From Zhengitettix transpicula (Eukaryota; Arthropoda; Insecta; Orthoptera; Tetrigidae): 64,000 nucleotides of DNA. Shown here piece by piece: positions 26,401-38,793 of the stretch. Each line of letters begins with the position of its first letter. Position 1 is the first letter of the stretch. Where the stretch lies: contig CM073594.1 of NCBI GenBank assembly GCA_037074705.1, positions 76,757,009 through 76,821,008 on the forward strand. The letters are read 5' to 3'. The notes beneath the pieces are model-generated. The model was given only the letters and a program-made list of their open reading frames with translations, searched no databases and was not told the origin of the DNA. The position numbers and the translations under genes are program-made.

Positions 26401-29400
26401 AGAGTTTTTGGAGCATAGATAGAGTACAGTATTTGACATATTGGGGTAGATGGGCAGGTTCTGTAGGGTGGTTTAGTGTGAAGCATTGGTCAAAATTGGA
26501 AGTTGTGTTTTTGAAAGTTTGACTGTGGCACAGTTGTTGGTTATGCATTCACGGAGAATGCAGGGCAGAATCTGATATTTATTTGGTAGATGATATGAAC
26601 AGGCTGGCATAGATGGGAGCCATTATTGTGATAATAGATGTCGTCATTGAAGAAAATGTCATTCTTGGAGCACAATAACAAAATTTGTGGTTGAAAGGGA
26701 ATTTGGGGTAGCCTTCGTGACAGAAAGAGTTTGAGGGCAGCCAGACTATATACACAGTAAAAGGCAGACATCATCTATGGTAACTTTCATGGTATTGGAT
26801 TGGAGTGTTTTTATGAGTTGATGAGAAGATGGAGGAAGTGATTAGTATCTAGAATGTAGGAGAATAGTTTTTCAATTATATGTTGGAGGGATTCATCCAC
26901 TAAAGCGGAAATGTTTTAGGTGGTAAGTTGTGGAAACCTAGGATGCCAGGTTTGTGAAGTTTCGGAAGCAGATAGTAGGTGGGTCTTATAAGGAATTTTG
27001 GAGTGAGGAGCTCAATAGAAGTGGGTTATAATTTTGGAAGTGAGCCATGTGCTTGGAAAAACTTGTCTATTTTGGAATGTAATAGGAAGATTGTTGTCAG
27101 TCAGGACAAGTTTGTATGTTTTGCCATCCATCAGCTGAAGTGTCTACCGTGTATTTCTCTAAGACAATGTTGGTGGAGTCTTTGTCAGATGGGAGTATGA
27201 CAATATAACCATTACTTTTGAGACTATGGGGAGCTTGATGTTGGCTATGGTTAGGTTGGATTATGGGTGGTGGGAGTTGAGAAAGATTGGTGAGGTCATA
27301 TGGAAGACCACAGTGCAGGCGAAGGTTGACTTGGGTGGGAGTTTCAGAGATGATAAGTTAGTTGGTTCTTTGAATTTTGAGAGGCAAGCAGCCACATTTT
27401 TTGTGGTGCCAGAATAGTAATGAAATTATTAGCGAATTGTAGTTTCTCATGAGCTGCCTGGCAGAATTTAGTGATGTCACAGGAAAGTCTGAAGGGGCCC
27501 ATGATTGAAGTGGGAGACAAAGTGAGACCCTTATCAAGAAATGAAATCTCATCATCATTTAAATTTTGGAGACTAAGCTGAGTATGCAGTTAATGAGGGG
27601 TTTGGGTGTGTATATAGGTTTGTTTTCCATGGTTTAGTCAACCCCCACAGCTTAAACTTTTGTAGGTGGCGTTGGCAGAGATAAATTCATTGTGCATAGT
27701 AGAATACATGTAGAGTATATAGTATGCTGGTGGCACATTCATCTAAATTTGGGAAACGGGATAGGATTATAGTGAGTTGAAGGGACTGGTGGAAAGCATG
27801 CACATGTAGTTTTGGACGAATGCATGGGTCACAGCCAGACAGAAGGAAATTTCATGTGTGTGTGTGTGTTCATGTGCACGCCCACATGTGTGTGTGTAGA
27901 AAAACTAGAGACACAAGATGTAATGTTTCAGAGGACAAAACATGATTTTCAAGGGTAAGATAGTAGCGATAGTCAAGTGGGTAACTAGGGAGGGAGGAGT
28001 GAGATCAAAAGGTGGTGTGAATGGACAGAGAAAGATTGGCAGGATTGAAATGTCCATGTGGGATTAAAGAGTTAGGAGTGTCGAAAAAAATTATATAAAT
28101 TTAATGATATGACAATCAAAATAATTAAAATAGTTGGCATCAAAAGGAGGGGAAATAGTAGTTGGTTCACCTGAAATTGATATTTGTCTGTATATTCTTT
28201 ATACATATCTAAATGTGTGCACAAATTTTAATGAAACTTTGTACACATATTATTAAAATTGTGTAGAAATTGTGTGGATGAGACACCTCTTAGCAATTGA
28301 CTATTGTAAAAAACAACTGTATTTCTAATAGGCTGAAATTTTGTTGAATACCTATAAAGACATGGGTAAACACATTTCCTATTGTTATTAACAGGTGCTG
28401 CCATCTTCATGTCGAGGTCTGGAAGTTTCAGTTTTATATATTTTCAATTATTTATGACATCATAACCTAACACAATATCAATCATTATCTGGCTGTTTGA
28501 AAAATAGCTTGTGTTCGTTGAAATTATTTCAGTATTATAAACCTTACAAATTGATAAAATCCAAGTTGAGCACTAACCAAATATATATATTATAAGTACC
28601 TTGTTGAAATTTTATACATTCATTCAATGTGTCTGCTACAAGTTCATTGTGGTCAAGATGGAAACATGACAGTTGAAATCTAATTTTAACAATTAAATTT
28701 GCAATAATTAGGTTGTATTTTTATATGTACATTTAATTTATATGAATTATATATTTTTATTTATAAGGGATGGGCCGCAATAAATTGTTGCATAGTTTCT
28801 CAACCAATGATGCTACTTCTGAGTACAAGTACACTGTCAATGTGGGCAATCATACAATAAAAATAACTGGAGCTAACTTGGATCTAGTGTGGGTGAGTTA
28901 AATTATTGTATACTCTACATCTGAAAAAAGATAGAGCGAGAGATTGAGAGATGGGACTGGTGTAGTTTACATTAATGGCTCCATTAACTCCCAAAATCTG
29001 GTTACTGTAGATGTTGTCCTCCTCATCATTGACAATCCCTATGCTAATGGCTTGGCAGAACTTCAATATTTCTTGTCTTGAAGGAACAAAACTCCTTCCC
29101 CACCACCAACTTTTTGATTTACTTCACTTAGTTTGTCCTCACGAGAAATCACTTTTCCTTCCAAGTTCCAGGTAACTTTGAATCAAACATCAACAACTGC
29201 TTGAAAGGACAAACCAATGCAAGTTAATATTAAAATGTGCTAATTTTTCTATAAAGTCCTTATGTTCCCCACTTCTAGAACAAGACTGCTGAGTCCAGAC
29301 CTGTTGGATCGGGCTCAATCCTTGTTTCTGTCAAATGGTTTCCTGTGTTTTTTTCCCACTCTCTTGTTCTGTTTTAGCTTACCAAAAAAGAACACGTTTG

Positions 29401-32400
29401 GCAACACTGCCTCTGGTGACCTGCTTGATTGTGTGTGTGCAATGATCTGATTGACTAACTTGAAGACTAATTAAAGGCTACCTGCAATACCCTATGAAGC
29501 TTTTCAGTCCTTTTCTGACCATCCTGTATATAATGTATGCAGGATTGTTTATATATGTGATTCCAGCCCTGCTTAAGTAAAAATTGACGAGGTCAAATAG
29601 AATGTCACATTTAAATGGGAAAGAGAGACAGTGAAGTCAACTTAACAGAAATCAATAGTTGGTCCAGTTGGGCTGAGGAATCTTAAAGTTCTCAAACTTT
29701 CGAGGACCTGAGCCTCCTTCGTCAGGAAAGAAGGTCTGAACTGTGTGCCAGCCTGGCATGAATGTACAAATGTCAAACTGAGGTGCACTAGTTGTTAGAC
29801 AGCAACAATTGACATCCAACAACTCTCTGGTCCCATACTCATCAGCAGCGTTACAGTCAGTGTCAACAGTCTGCACATGGGCAGCATTTTGTGCCATTGT
29901 TGATTTCTGGATTTCCAGAATTTGACGTGATAAGATCTCACTTTGTTTTAGCCATGAAACTTTTAGAAATTGGAGTTCCTTAGTTTCTCTAAAGTTGTTG
30001 TCCATTCGTTTCTGGCTACACTGAGAGGATTTCTGCTTTGGTGCCGGTGTCCCTCCAACTATAGAAAAATTACCCTCTTTTATCCAAGACACAAACCACT
30101 TCCTCTGCCACCTCCATGAACTCCCAAAATCTCCTCCACCTTATACCATTTTGGTTACTATAGATGTTGTCTCACTTTACACCAACATGCCAATGGACTA
30201 GTGGAACTTGAATATTTCTTGTCCTGCAGGCCACAAAATTCTTTCCCCACCACCATTTTTTTTCCACCACAAGTTTGTCCTCACCAGAAATTACTTTTCC
30301 TTCCAAGTCTACATCCACCGTCAAATAAGTGGAACAGCTATGGGCATTTGGATGGCTCCCTCATATGTCAACCTGTCATGGGACTCTTAGAGCAGGTTAC
30401 CTAAATTCCTCCCCAGTGAAACCCCTAGCCTGGTTCACGTTTTGGACCCATGGACCAGATTCCCTATTCAAATTCCTCCACTCCTTAAACTCCAAACATC
30501 CCTTAAAGTTAAACTACTACTCAACCATAATCACTTTCCTAGATGTTAACATACACCCGAGATCTGGCACAATCAACACACCTGTCCACATAAAGCCCAC
30601 AAACATGTTCCAATACCTTCACTTCACAAGCTGCCACCCAAACCACACCAAACACTCCCTCCCATACAGTCTAGCCCTCAGGGGAGCATGCATTTGCTTC
30701 ATCTGGAATAGCCTGATGTCCTACACAAACTGAATCCTCAATGTCTTTATCAATAGATACCATTCCAGAGACACCCTCCAAAAATAGATGGCCTGTGCCC
30801 TATCAAATTTCCAAACACCCATTTTGGACCAAAGAACTACAAAATTTAATGTTAAGATTACTGTAACATTTGAATAATTCATTTTCTAATGTGTTAACTC
30901 ACAAATTTCACTTACAGCAAGCAAAATTGGTTTTGGATGAATATTTCTCTGAAGAAACAGAGCGTCTTACAAGTTTTGGTTTGAAAGAGTAAGTAAAAAG
31001 TTTGTCCTATTTTTATATTATTTATTTGGGTCTATCTTATTTCTGACTACTAATTTATATTTGCTTGAATGTGATGTTTTAAAGAAGTATTTATATTTTC
31101 AAAGTATTTCTGTATTGTTTCTTAAAATTAATGTCCTATTTTATACATTTTTTAAAGTAAAGATGTTTACAGTTTTTGATAATTGTTTAGTTGCAAACAA
31201 ATTTTAAGAAATGGAGTTGAAAATGTTCATAATATTTATGTAAAACTACTGCCATGAATAATATGGTGTTTCAGATGTGATGATAGTGACAGCATCTCTG
31301 CAGTAGCAAATAGCCAACCACTAGTTAGTAGTAGGGTAGATGGAGTTGACAGTGGTACTACAAGTGAAAGTGATGAGACATATAAAGCTCCTATGGCAAC
31401 AGACTCTGCAGGAAAGCAAACAGTTTTAAGACAATCTTCAAATATGGATGTAGCAACTGAAATGTTACATAACATTGAATCTGCTCAAGCACACAATATT
31501 GATCTTAGTCAGAGAGGTAATAACATTTTTCTGTCTTCTTGAGTGTGAATTTAATTTTCAAATGTATTGTGTCAAATAAAAGCTTGAAGTTTTACTGGGG
31601 AACATTACAACTCACATTAACATAACATTTTTAAACAGTAGACTAATTTAGACATCTATCATAATCTCTTGAGAATTAACTGCTACAAAGATATTCTGGT
31701 GGGCCTGAAATACAAACTTATGTGTAATTCATTACTTTCCATACTTAAAAAGATTAAACTTATATTCTATGTTAAAGTACTTTAACCATTATAGAACTAT
31801 TGAATTTATTAAAATAATTATTCAATAGCTGGGCATACTAAAGTAATACTACACAATATGATTTATTTAATTTAATGTCATCATACACATTAAAGTAAGC
31901 CAATAGCTGTGTAATGAACATATATTAGTTGGTGAATATGGCTTTCCTAGTGAATAAAATGAATATAGAGTTCTCAATTTTCCACCTGGTCTACAGTATG
32001 TGTGCATGACCTAGATTTCTGCTATCATCGTCGTTAAGAGTATTGTTGGTTGGAAACCTAGGTAGCCATCTCTCAAGAGTAGACTGAATTTGGTAGGTTT
32101 ATTCCTCTGAGGAGTGAACTTTTTTAAAAATAATTTATTTACAGTCGCATCAACATCTAAGGTCATTAGCGACTTATTAGGTACTCTGTTCCATTTTATC
32201 TTTGTCGTAACTAATTAATGGTAGTTTCTCAGTATGGAAACATGCACACATCTATGTCCTCACCGGGATTCGAACACGGGACCTCTGTGAAGCAAGGTAA
32301 TAACGCTGACCCCTTCACCACCACCACAGGAGGTTGGCGAGTGAATTTTTGTGCCCAGCACCAATGGCTGTTTTTCTTGTCTTAAGACTGAGCTTTTTGA

Positions 32401-35400
32401 CTGTTTGAAACATTGGACTCTTTTTTTCCTCTTGGACAATAGAAGAAAAAAACTCTAAAAATTTCCACACCATTTTCAAATCTAAGATCAGCATCAGCTA
32501 ATATACTTATTACAATCATAGAAAAGATGCACAAGAAGATGCAATTGAGTCCTATAGCTACAATGCACTGTTATAATATTTTATTGTCGAGGTAAATTTA
32601 AGGGGTGTTTGGTCTTTAGCATTCATTGTGTGGGTAATTTTTGTTGAGATGCCATTACAAGATTATGGTTGTGGGGTGGAGCATTGTCTTAAAAATAAAA
32701 ACTCATCTGCATACAGTTCATAGATGACATACTTTTTTTGACTATAAGTAAGGAGATGTTTCAGGGTGGGGGGATTTACTAACAATATTTCATGGATGCT
32801 ATTTTAATTTTTATTAATCAAGCCTTTATATTTAATTAATATCCCACATATTTACTTATCAATTAAATCTTGAAGGTACAATATATATGAGGTAAGTCAG
32901 CTGCTCTCTGTACCTCTTTCCTACTCACCTAAAACCACCTCCCGTTATTCCTCTACCTCCCCACGGTACCGCCGTCAAGCATTACTTCACAGGGAGCAGT
33001 TATGCCAAATGCATTCCTCAAATCACAACCAAAATCTATCTAACCTATTTACAATATACATATATACAAATATTCCTACTAAGTTACAAGTACAGTTTTT
33101 TTCTTTTATGTTCATCTGCTCATAGCTTTATGACCACTATGGCAAAGTCGCTAATTTTGTTTCACTTATTCACTGAAGAAAGCATCATACAGACTATGTT
33201 GTCCGGAATCAGATTTCGTCCAAGATAAGAGTAGACCTTTTCCCCCTTGGTTTGCTAAATCTGGACCACACAAAGGAAATGTGCTACATGTCCTCTGTAG
33301 CAGGGTTGCTGACATGCTGCTTCGTCGTCTAGCTTGAACCTGTGCTGATAAGCTCTAAAGCACCCGTGACCTGCCAGCAGTTGCATCGTGTAGTGGTCTA
33401 TCTGACTGAATTTTCAGTTTCTCCAATTGGCAATAGCAGGCATGAGCCTGTAACTCCATCTTTCCTTTGTTGACCTGTCTTTCTTCGCTGCCATCTCTTG
33501 GAGGTCTTCTCTTAATCATCCATCCTTAAGGTCAGGTGTAGAAGTCTGTCTGCTTTCTTCTTTCTCCTATATACATTATCCCATTCTTCCACCAGGAGTT
33601 CAATGGGTAGTATGGCTGATAAGACGCACACAGTGTCGTAGGAAACTGTGGAGAATACCCGAATCACTCTCGGGGCGCTCCTGTAGTTAACTGCAGTGAT
33701 AGTGCGGACATTTCCTTTGGTCACCAATGCTGTGCTCCATATCGAGGCCATGTAGAGCATTGTTACTGTTGCCATGCTCTTTGTCTGTCTTGGCGGGGTC
33801 ACCTGTTGTTAAGCATAATTCTAGCAAGGGTGCTTGTTGTAATTGCTGCCTTCTTGCTCGCCATTTTAAGGTGATCCTTGAAGTTAAGCCTGGCATCTAT
33901 TATTACTCCAAGGTATTTCAGCAAAGCCTGGGGCTTTATGGAGCACTTTCCAACTGTTAGGGTAATAGACTACATCTTTTTCCTGCTGGTAACCAGCACA
34001 GCTTCCATCTTGTGGTCCGCCAGCTCCAGTCAAGCTGACGATAGCCAGTTTCTAAAAAAAACAATATCAATTTGGAATTACATTAAGTCTAGCAATCTAC
34101 ACTAATGATATTATACCTGTATTTAAAACACTCGTGGATCAATTATTCAGTAAAAATATCCCACCGTACTATTTATGTTCTGATAGTCGTTCTGAAGCCT
34201 AGATGGTTAGCACTATATACAAGACCTGGTGAGAGTTTCAGTAACTACCATAAATTATTCAACCAAGTGTCTTACATTATTACTTAATGTACATATTTTA
34301 GATGTATTATTTTACATAGATACTTTAGATGTATTATTTTACATACTATTTATCATTATTTGATATTTACAAAAGCATAATTTATATACATCTGTCTATA
34401 TCATTTTATGCATATTATTTTTTTTATTATTATTGTATTTTGTTTGGAACATTAGCATGTGCAGTAGATACCAGCCCCACTTCATTTCTATCATTCATAG
34501 TGTTATTGTACAATAACACTATGAATGTTATTGTACATATACATTCCCTCTACCAATTTTCTTTGTTTAAATTTTTCACTTAAATGGATTAAGTAATGAG
34601 CTGTTCAATTTCTAAACCTGCTTACTATTTTTTAAATGTGGGATTTGCATAATCTATCTTGTTTTCAGATTCAAATGTTCAACATTTTTATAAATATACA
34701 CACACGGAACTTTTACAGTTTGCATTGTCAGAAGCAGTCAAACTTCCTCCTCCAGAATGGGAAAGAATTAAGAAAGAATTTAGAGGTGTGGTCAGAAAGG
34801 TATTTCAGATTCCATATTCAATAAATTCTTGGCATAAAATTTTCTTAAGTAGTTTTTATTCTAACATGCCTTAGCTCATAAGTAAATTGTTTTGGACATT
34901 AAGTTCGTAATTCCATTGTGAACACACAATTAAATTCTCCCACTGGCATATTTTTTGTATGCTACATAGGTTTTTTAATATGCTTTTGCAGAGATTAGTA
35001 TTTTACTCATCATAAAAGATTCCTCAAATGATTCTTAGATGCCTAGAAATGAACAGTTCCATTTCCACTTGGGAAAATTCTTGCTTATGATTTGTCCCTC
35101 TTCCTCTTAACACACAAATCATTATATTTTTTTAAACTACTACTGTGTGTAGTGGGAATGTTAAGCATTTACATTTGCAGTTTTATAAGAGATTTCATTC
35201 TTCTAAGATAAAATGTTTCAAGTAAAGTATGATTATTAAATAAGTAATATATTTCATTTATCATTCTTGCCCCATGCTTTGCATTCTTGCTTACAGTAAC
35301 TCACTGCATTAATACTGTGCAAACTTTTCATTGTAAATCTAACAGTTTGTAATGGCTCCTTACCTTGTACTAATTCTGCAGTATTTAGTGAATTAGTGAA

Positions 35401-36177
35401 AGAAAAGCCCATTCATTAACAGTCACGTCTATTTCTTTAGCACTTTTAATATGAGGGCAGATTGTTAAGTCTAGGAAAATGTAGTAAATAACATCAATAA
35501 GAAATTATTCCCCCCCTCCCCAGTCTCTTTAGCTAAATGCATTTTGTCCTGTGAGATTCTAATTTTTTTATTCCCTCAGAAAAAGTACTGTTCATTGTAT
35601 AATACTTTGCTATGGTGTGGATAACCTCCATTTTATGGAATTTTTTTCCCTCAAAGCTAGTTTTTCAGATTATAAATCAGAAAAAAGTAACAAATGGGGA
35701 GACATTCGATTAGTGGGTGTATATTTCAAAGCCCAGTTCATTTATCATTTACCAGCTCAATATCCAATTGTTATCTAGACAAATATTGTTATAAACTTAG
35801 TTTATATGTAACTTCATGCAAGATTGAATTTAAATGCTCATAAGATGCTTATCATCATAGCAATCGCATGAAGTTCAGTGCATCATAATACAATGAATTT
35901 TACCAACCATTTATTCAGAAACTCAAATTGTACTGATTAAATGTGAATCATCTACAACATATATATAAACACTTAATGAAAATGTGATGATGTCAAATTC
36001 AATAACATATTTGGATAGAAAAGAGAATTTGTGCCCGGCCAGCACGCAGTTCAGATTTTCTTTTCTGATAAAGAGGGCTCAGGCCCCGAAAACTCGAACT
36101 TCCACCTATGCCAGGCTGGACTAACTACTGATTTCAGGTAAGTCGGCATCACTGTCCCTCTTTCCTATCCAAATGTG

Positions 36178-36219
<42 letters not shown>

Positions 36220-36551
36220 TATGGAAAGGATAGAGAGATAGGTTGTGGCTTACCTGAAAGTGAAGTACGGTGTCGCCATGAGGAACTGAAGGTTGTTCTT
36301 CAAATTTTCGGAGGCTCTCAGCCTCCTTCTTCAGGAAGGAGTGTTACACCATTCCGTGCACCGGCCGGCTGCGGACTGCACGGAATGGTGTAACACTCCT
36401 TCCTGAAGAAGGAGGCTGAGAGCCTCCGAAAATTTGAAGAACAACCTTCAGTTCCTCATGGCGACACCGTACTTCACTTTCAGGTAAGCCACAACCTATC
36501 TCTCTATCCTTTCCATACCAATATTTTTGACAATGTCACATTCTCACTATT

Positions 36552-36631
<80 letters not shown>

Positions 36632-37750
36632 ATATTAGGAGAATCCATTTAAGGAATTAATTCACATCCAAACTTGGATAGTGAGGAAGGATAGAAATAA
36701 AGCGCAATCCTCCTATTTCTCCTATTTATTTCTATCCTTCCTCACTATCCAAGTTTGAATGTGAATTAATTCCTTAAATGGATTCTCCTAATATTGTATT
36801 TATTCCTTAATGGAAGCTCCTAATACTTCATTCCCTCTACTCTATCCATTCCTCCACTAAAAACTATTAATTGTCCACAATAAGACTGTCTATATTTGCC
36901 TGGTCGGGAACTTGACCCGGTGGCCGAGATGGTTAAGGCGTCTGTGTACTAAGCAGAATACGTGGGTTCAAGTCCCGCCTGGGTCAAATATTTTCAGTCT
37001 TTCCTTCTTCTTCCATCCTTCTTTCTGCTTTGAACATATGCTTTTCTATGTGCGTAATTCTTCGCCCGAGCATATGAATTCAAATAAAGCGCAATCCTCC
37101 TATTTCTCCTATTTATTTCTATCCTTCCTCACTATCCAAGTTTGAATGTGAATTAATTCCTTAAATGGATTCTCCTAATATTGTATTTATTCCTTAATGG
37201 AAGCTCCTAATACTTCATTCCCTCTACTCTATCCATTCCTCCACTAAAAACTATTAATTGTCCACAATAAGACTGTCTATATTTGCCTGGTCGGGAACTT
37301 GACCCGGTGGCCGAGATGGTTAAGGCGTCTGTGTACTAAGCAGAATACGTGGGTTCAAGTCCCGCCTGGGTCAAATATTTTCAGTCTTTCCTTCTTCTTC
37401 CATCCTTCTCTCTGCTTTGAACATATGCTTTTCTATGTGCGTAATTCTTCGCCCGAGCATATGAATTCAAATAAAGCGCAATCCTCCTATTTATTTCTAT
37501 CCTTCCTCACTATCCAAGTTTGAATATATATATATATATATATATTGGTATGGAAAGGATAGAGAGATAGGTTGTGGCTTACCTGAAAGTGAAGTACGGT
37601 GTCGCCATGAGGAACTGAAGGTTGTTCTTCAAATTTTCGGAGGCTCTCAGCCTCCTTCTTCAGGAAGGAGTGTTACACCATTCCGTGCACCGGCCGGCTG
37701 CGGACTGTGTACCATACCAATATTTTTGACAATGTCACATTCTCACTATT

Positions 37751-37805
<55 letters not shown>

Positions 37806-38758
37806 GTATGGAAAGGATAGAGAGATAGGTTGTGGCTTACCTGAAAGTGAAGTGCGGTGTCGCCATGAGGAACTGAAGGTTATTCTTCAAATTTTCGGAG
37901 GCTCTCAGCCTCCTTCTTCAGGAAGGAGTGTTACACCATTCCGTGCACCGGCCGGCTGCGGACTGGTGTAACACTCCTTCCTGAAGGAGGAGGCTGAGAG
38001 CCTCCGAAAATTTGAAGAACAACCTTCAGTTCCTCATGGCGACACCGCACTTCACTTTCAGGTAAGCCACAACCTATCTCTCTATCCTTTCCATACCAAT
38101 ATTTTTGACAATGTCACATTCTCACTATTACAATATATATATGTATATGTATATATATACGGTGTATCCATAGGGAACTGAAGGAAGTTCTTAAAATTTT
38201 CAGAGGCTCTCAGCCTCCTTCTTCAGGATATATAATTTCTATATTGGTGTGGAAAGAGAGAAAGCTTGTGGCTTATCTGAAATTAAAGTATGGTGCAGCC
38301 ACAGCGAACCGAAGAAAGTTCTTCAAATTTTCGGAGGCTAATGGTCTCCTTCTTCAGGAAGGACTATTACACCATTCTATGCACTGGCCGGTGCAGTCGT
38401 CAACCAGCTGGTGCATGGAATGGTGTAACATTTCTTCCTGAAGAAGGAGGCTGAGAGCCTCCGAAAATTTGAAGAACTTCCTTCAAATTTTCGGAGGCTC
38501 TCGGCCTCCTTCCTCGGGTCCCTGTGGCTGCACTCTACTTCAATTTCAGGTAAGCCACAAGCTATGTCACCTTTCCTTTCCATACCAATATAGGAATTAT
38601 ATATCCTGAAAAAGGAGGCTGTGAGCCTCCGAAAATTTGAAGAACTACCTTCAGTTCCCTATGGATACACCGTACTTAAATTTCAGTTAAGCCAGAAGCT
38701 ATTTCTCTTTCCTTTCCATACCAATATCACAATAATTTTTGAGAATGTCATATCCTTA

Positions 38759-38793
<35 letters not shown>

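Larger units (their letters stand above)
28893..30917 (+). other. mxt: Mextli intron 8 (2.0 kb)
   Basis: Holds a pLTR family B copy on minus with an intact hammerhead-like core (29580-29760) and a Penelope RT fragment on plus (30090-30800). 28900-29570 has short PLE-like scraps near 29040-29220 and nothing else recognised. Confidence 0.75.
31517..34668 (+). other. mxt: Mextli intron 10 (3.2 kb)
   Basis: 31530-32130: nothing recognised. 32135-32350: tRNA-derived SINE on minus. 32360-32880: unassigned. 32885-33090: a short pLTR-like tail (AGGTAAGTCAGCTGCTCTC) then an R1-like LINE remnant on minus (33090-34080). 34090-34660: AT-rich, nothing seen. Confidence 0.75.
36216..36523. repeat. Near-perfect palindrome of two pLTR family A copies
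   Basis: Left arm 36216-36360 and right arm 36378-36523 are inverse of each other over about 145 bp, around a 17-nt GC-rich spacer (CCGGCCGGCTGCGGACT). Each arm holds one hammerhead-like core and one fused acceptor/donor motif. (TA)n lies on both sides (36183-36217 and 36556-36627). Confidence 0.9.
36702..37475 (+). repeat. Tandem duplication, 387-bp unit, two full copies
   Basis: The unit at about 36702-37088 is repeated at 37089-37475 with only one or two differences visible, and a third truncated copy begins at 37476 and stops at (TA)n near 37522. Each unit contains a spacer (TTTGAATGTGAATTAATTCC...), a tRNA-like head and the SINE body. The near identity points to a recent duplication. 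Confidence 0.9.

Noticed and set aside
29652..30092. 146-codon open frame on minus
   Set aside because: It runs across the hammerhead/pLTR repeat and unrelated sequence, with no family resemblance. Chance frame.
36914..36986. Functional tRNA-Ser(ACT) gene
   Set aside because: No long variable arm, an anticodon rare in nuclear tRNAs, embedded in a repeat with a SINE body, and decayed copies elsewhere.
36912..37145. Open frame of 77 codons beginning in the tRNA-like region, repeated at 37299
   Set aside because: It simply reads through the SINE tRNA head and body. The duplication explains why it occurs twice.
36216..38760. CRISPR array
   Set aside because: The repeats are long, inverted and without regular unique spacers, and the DNA is clearly eukaryotic.
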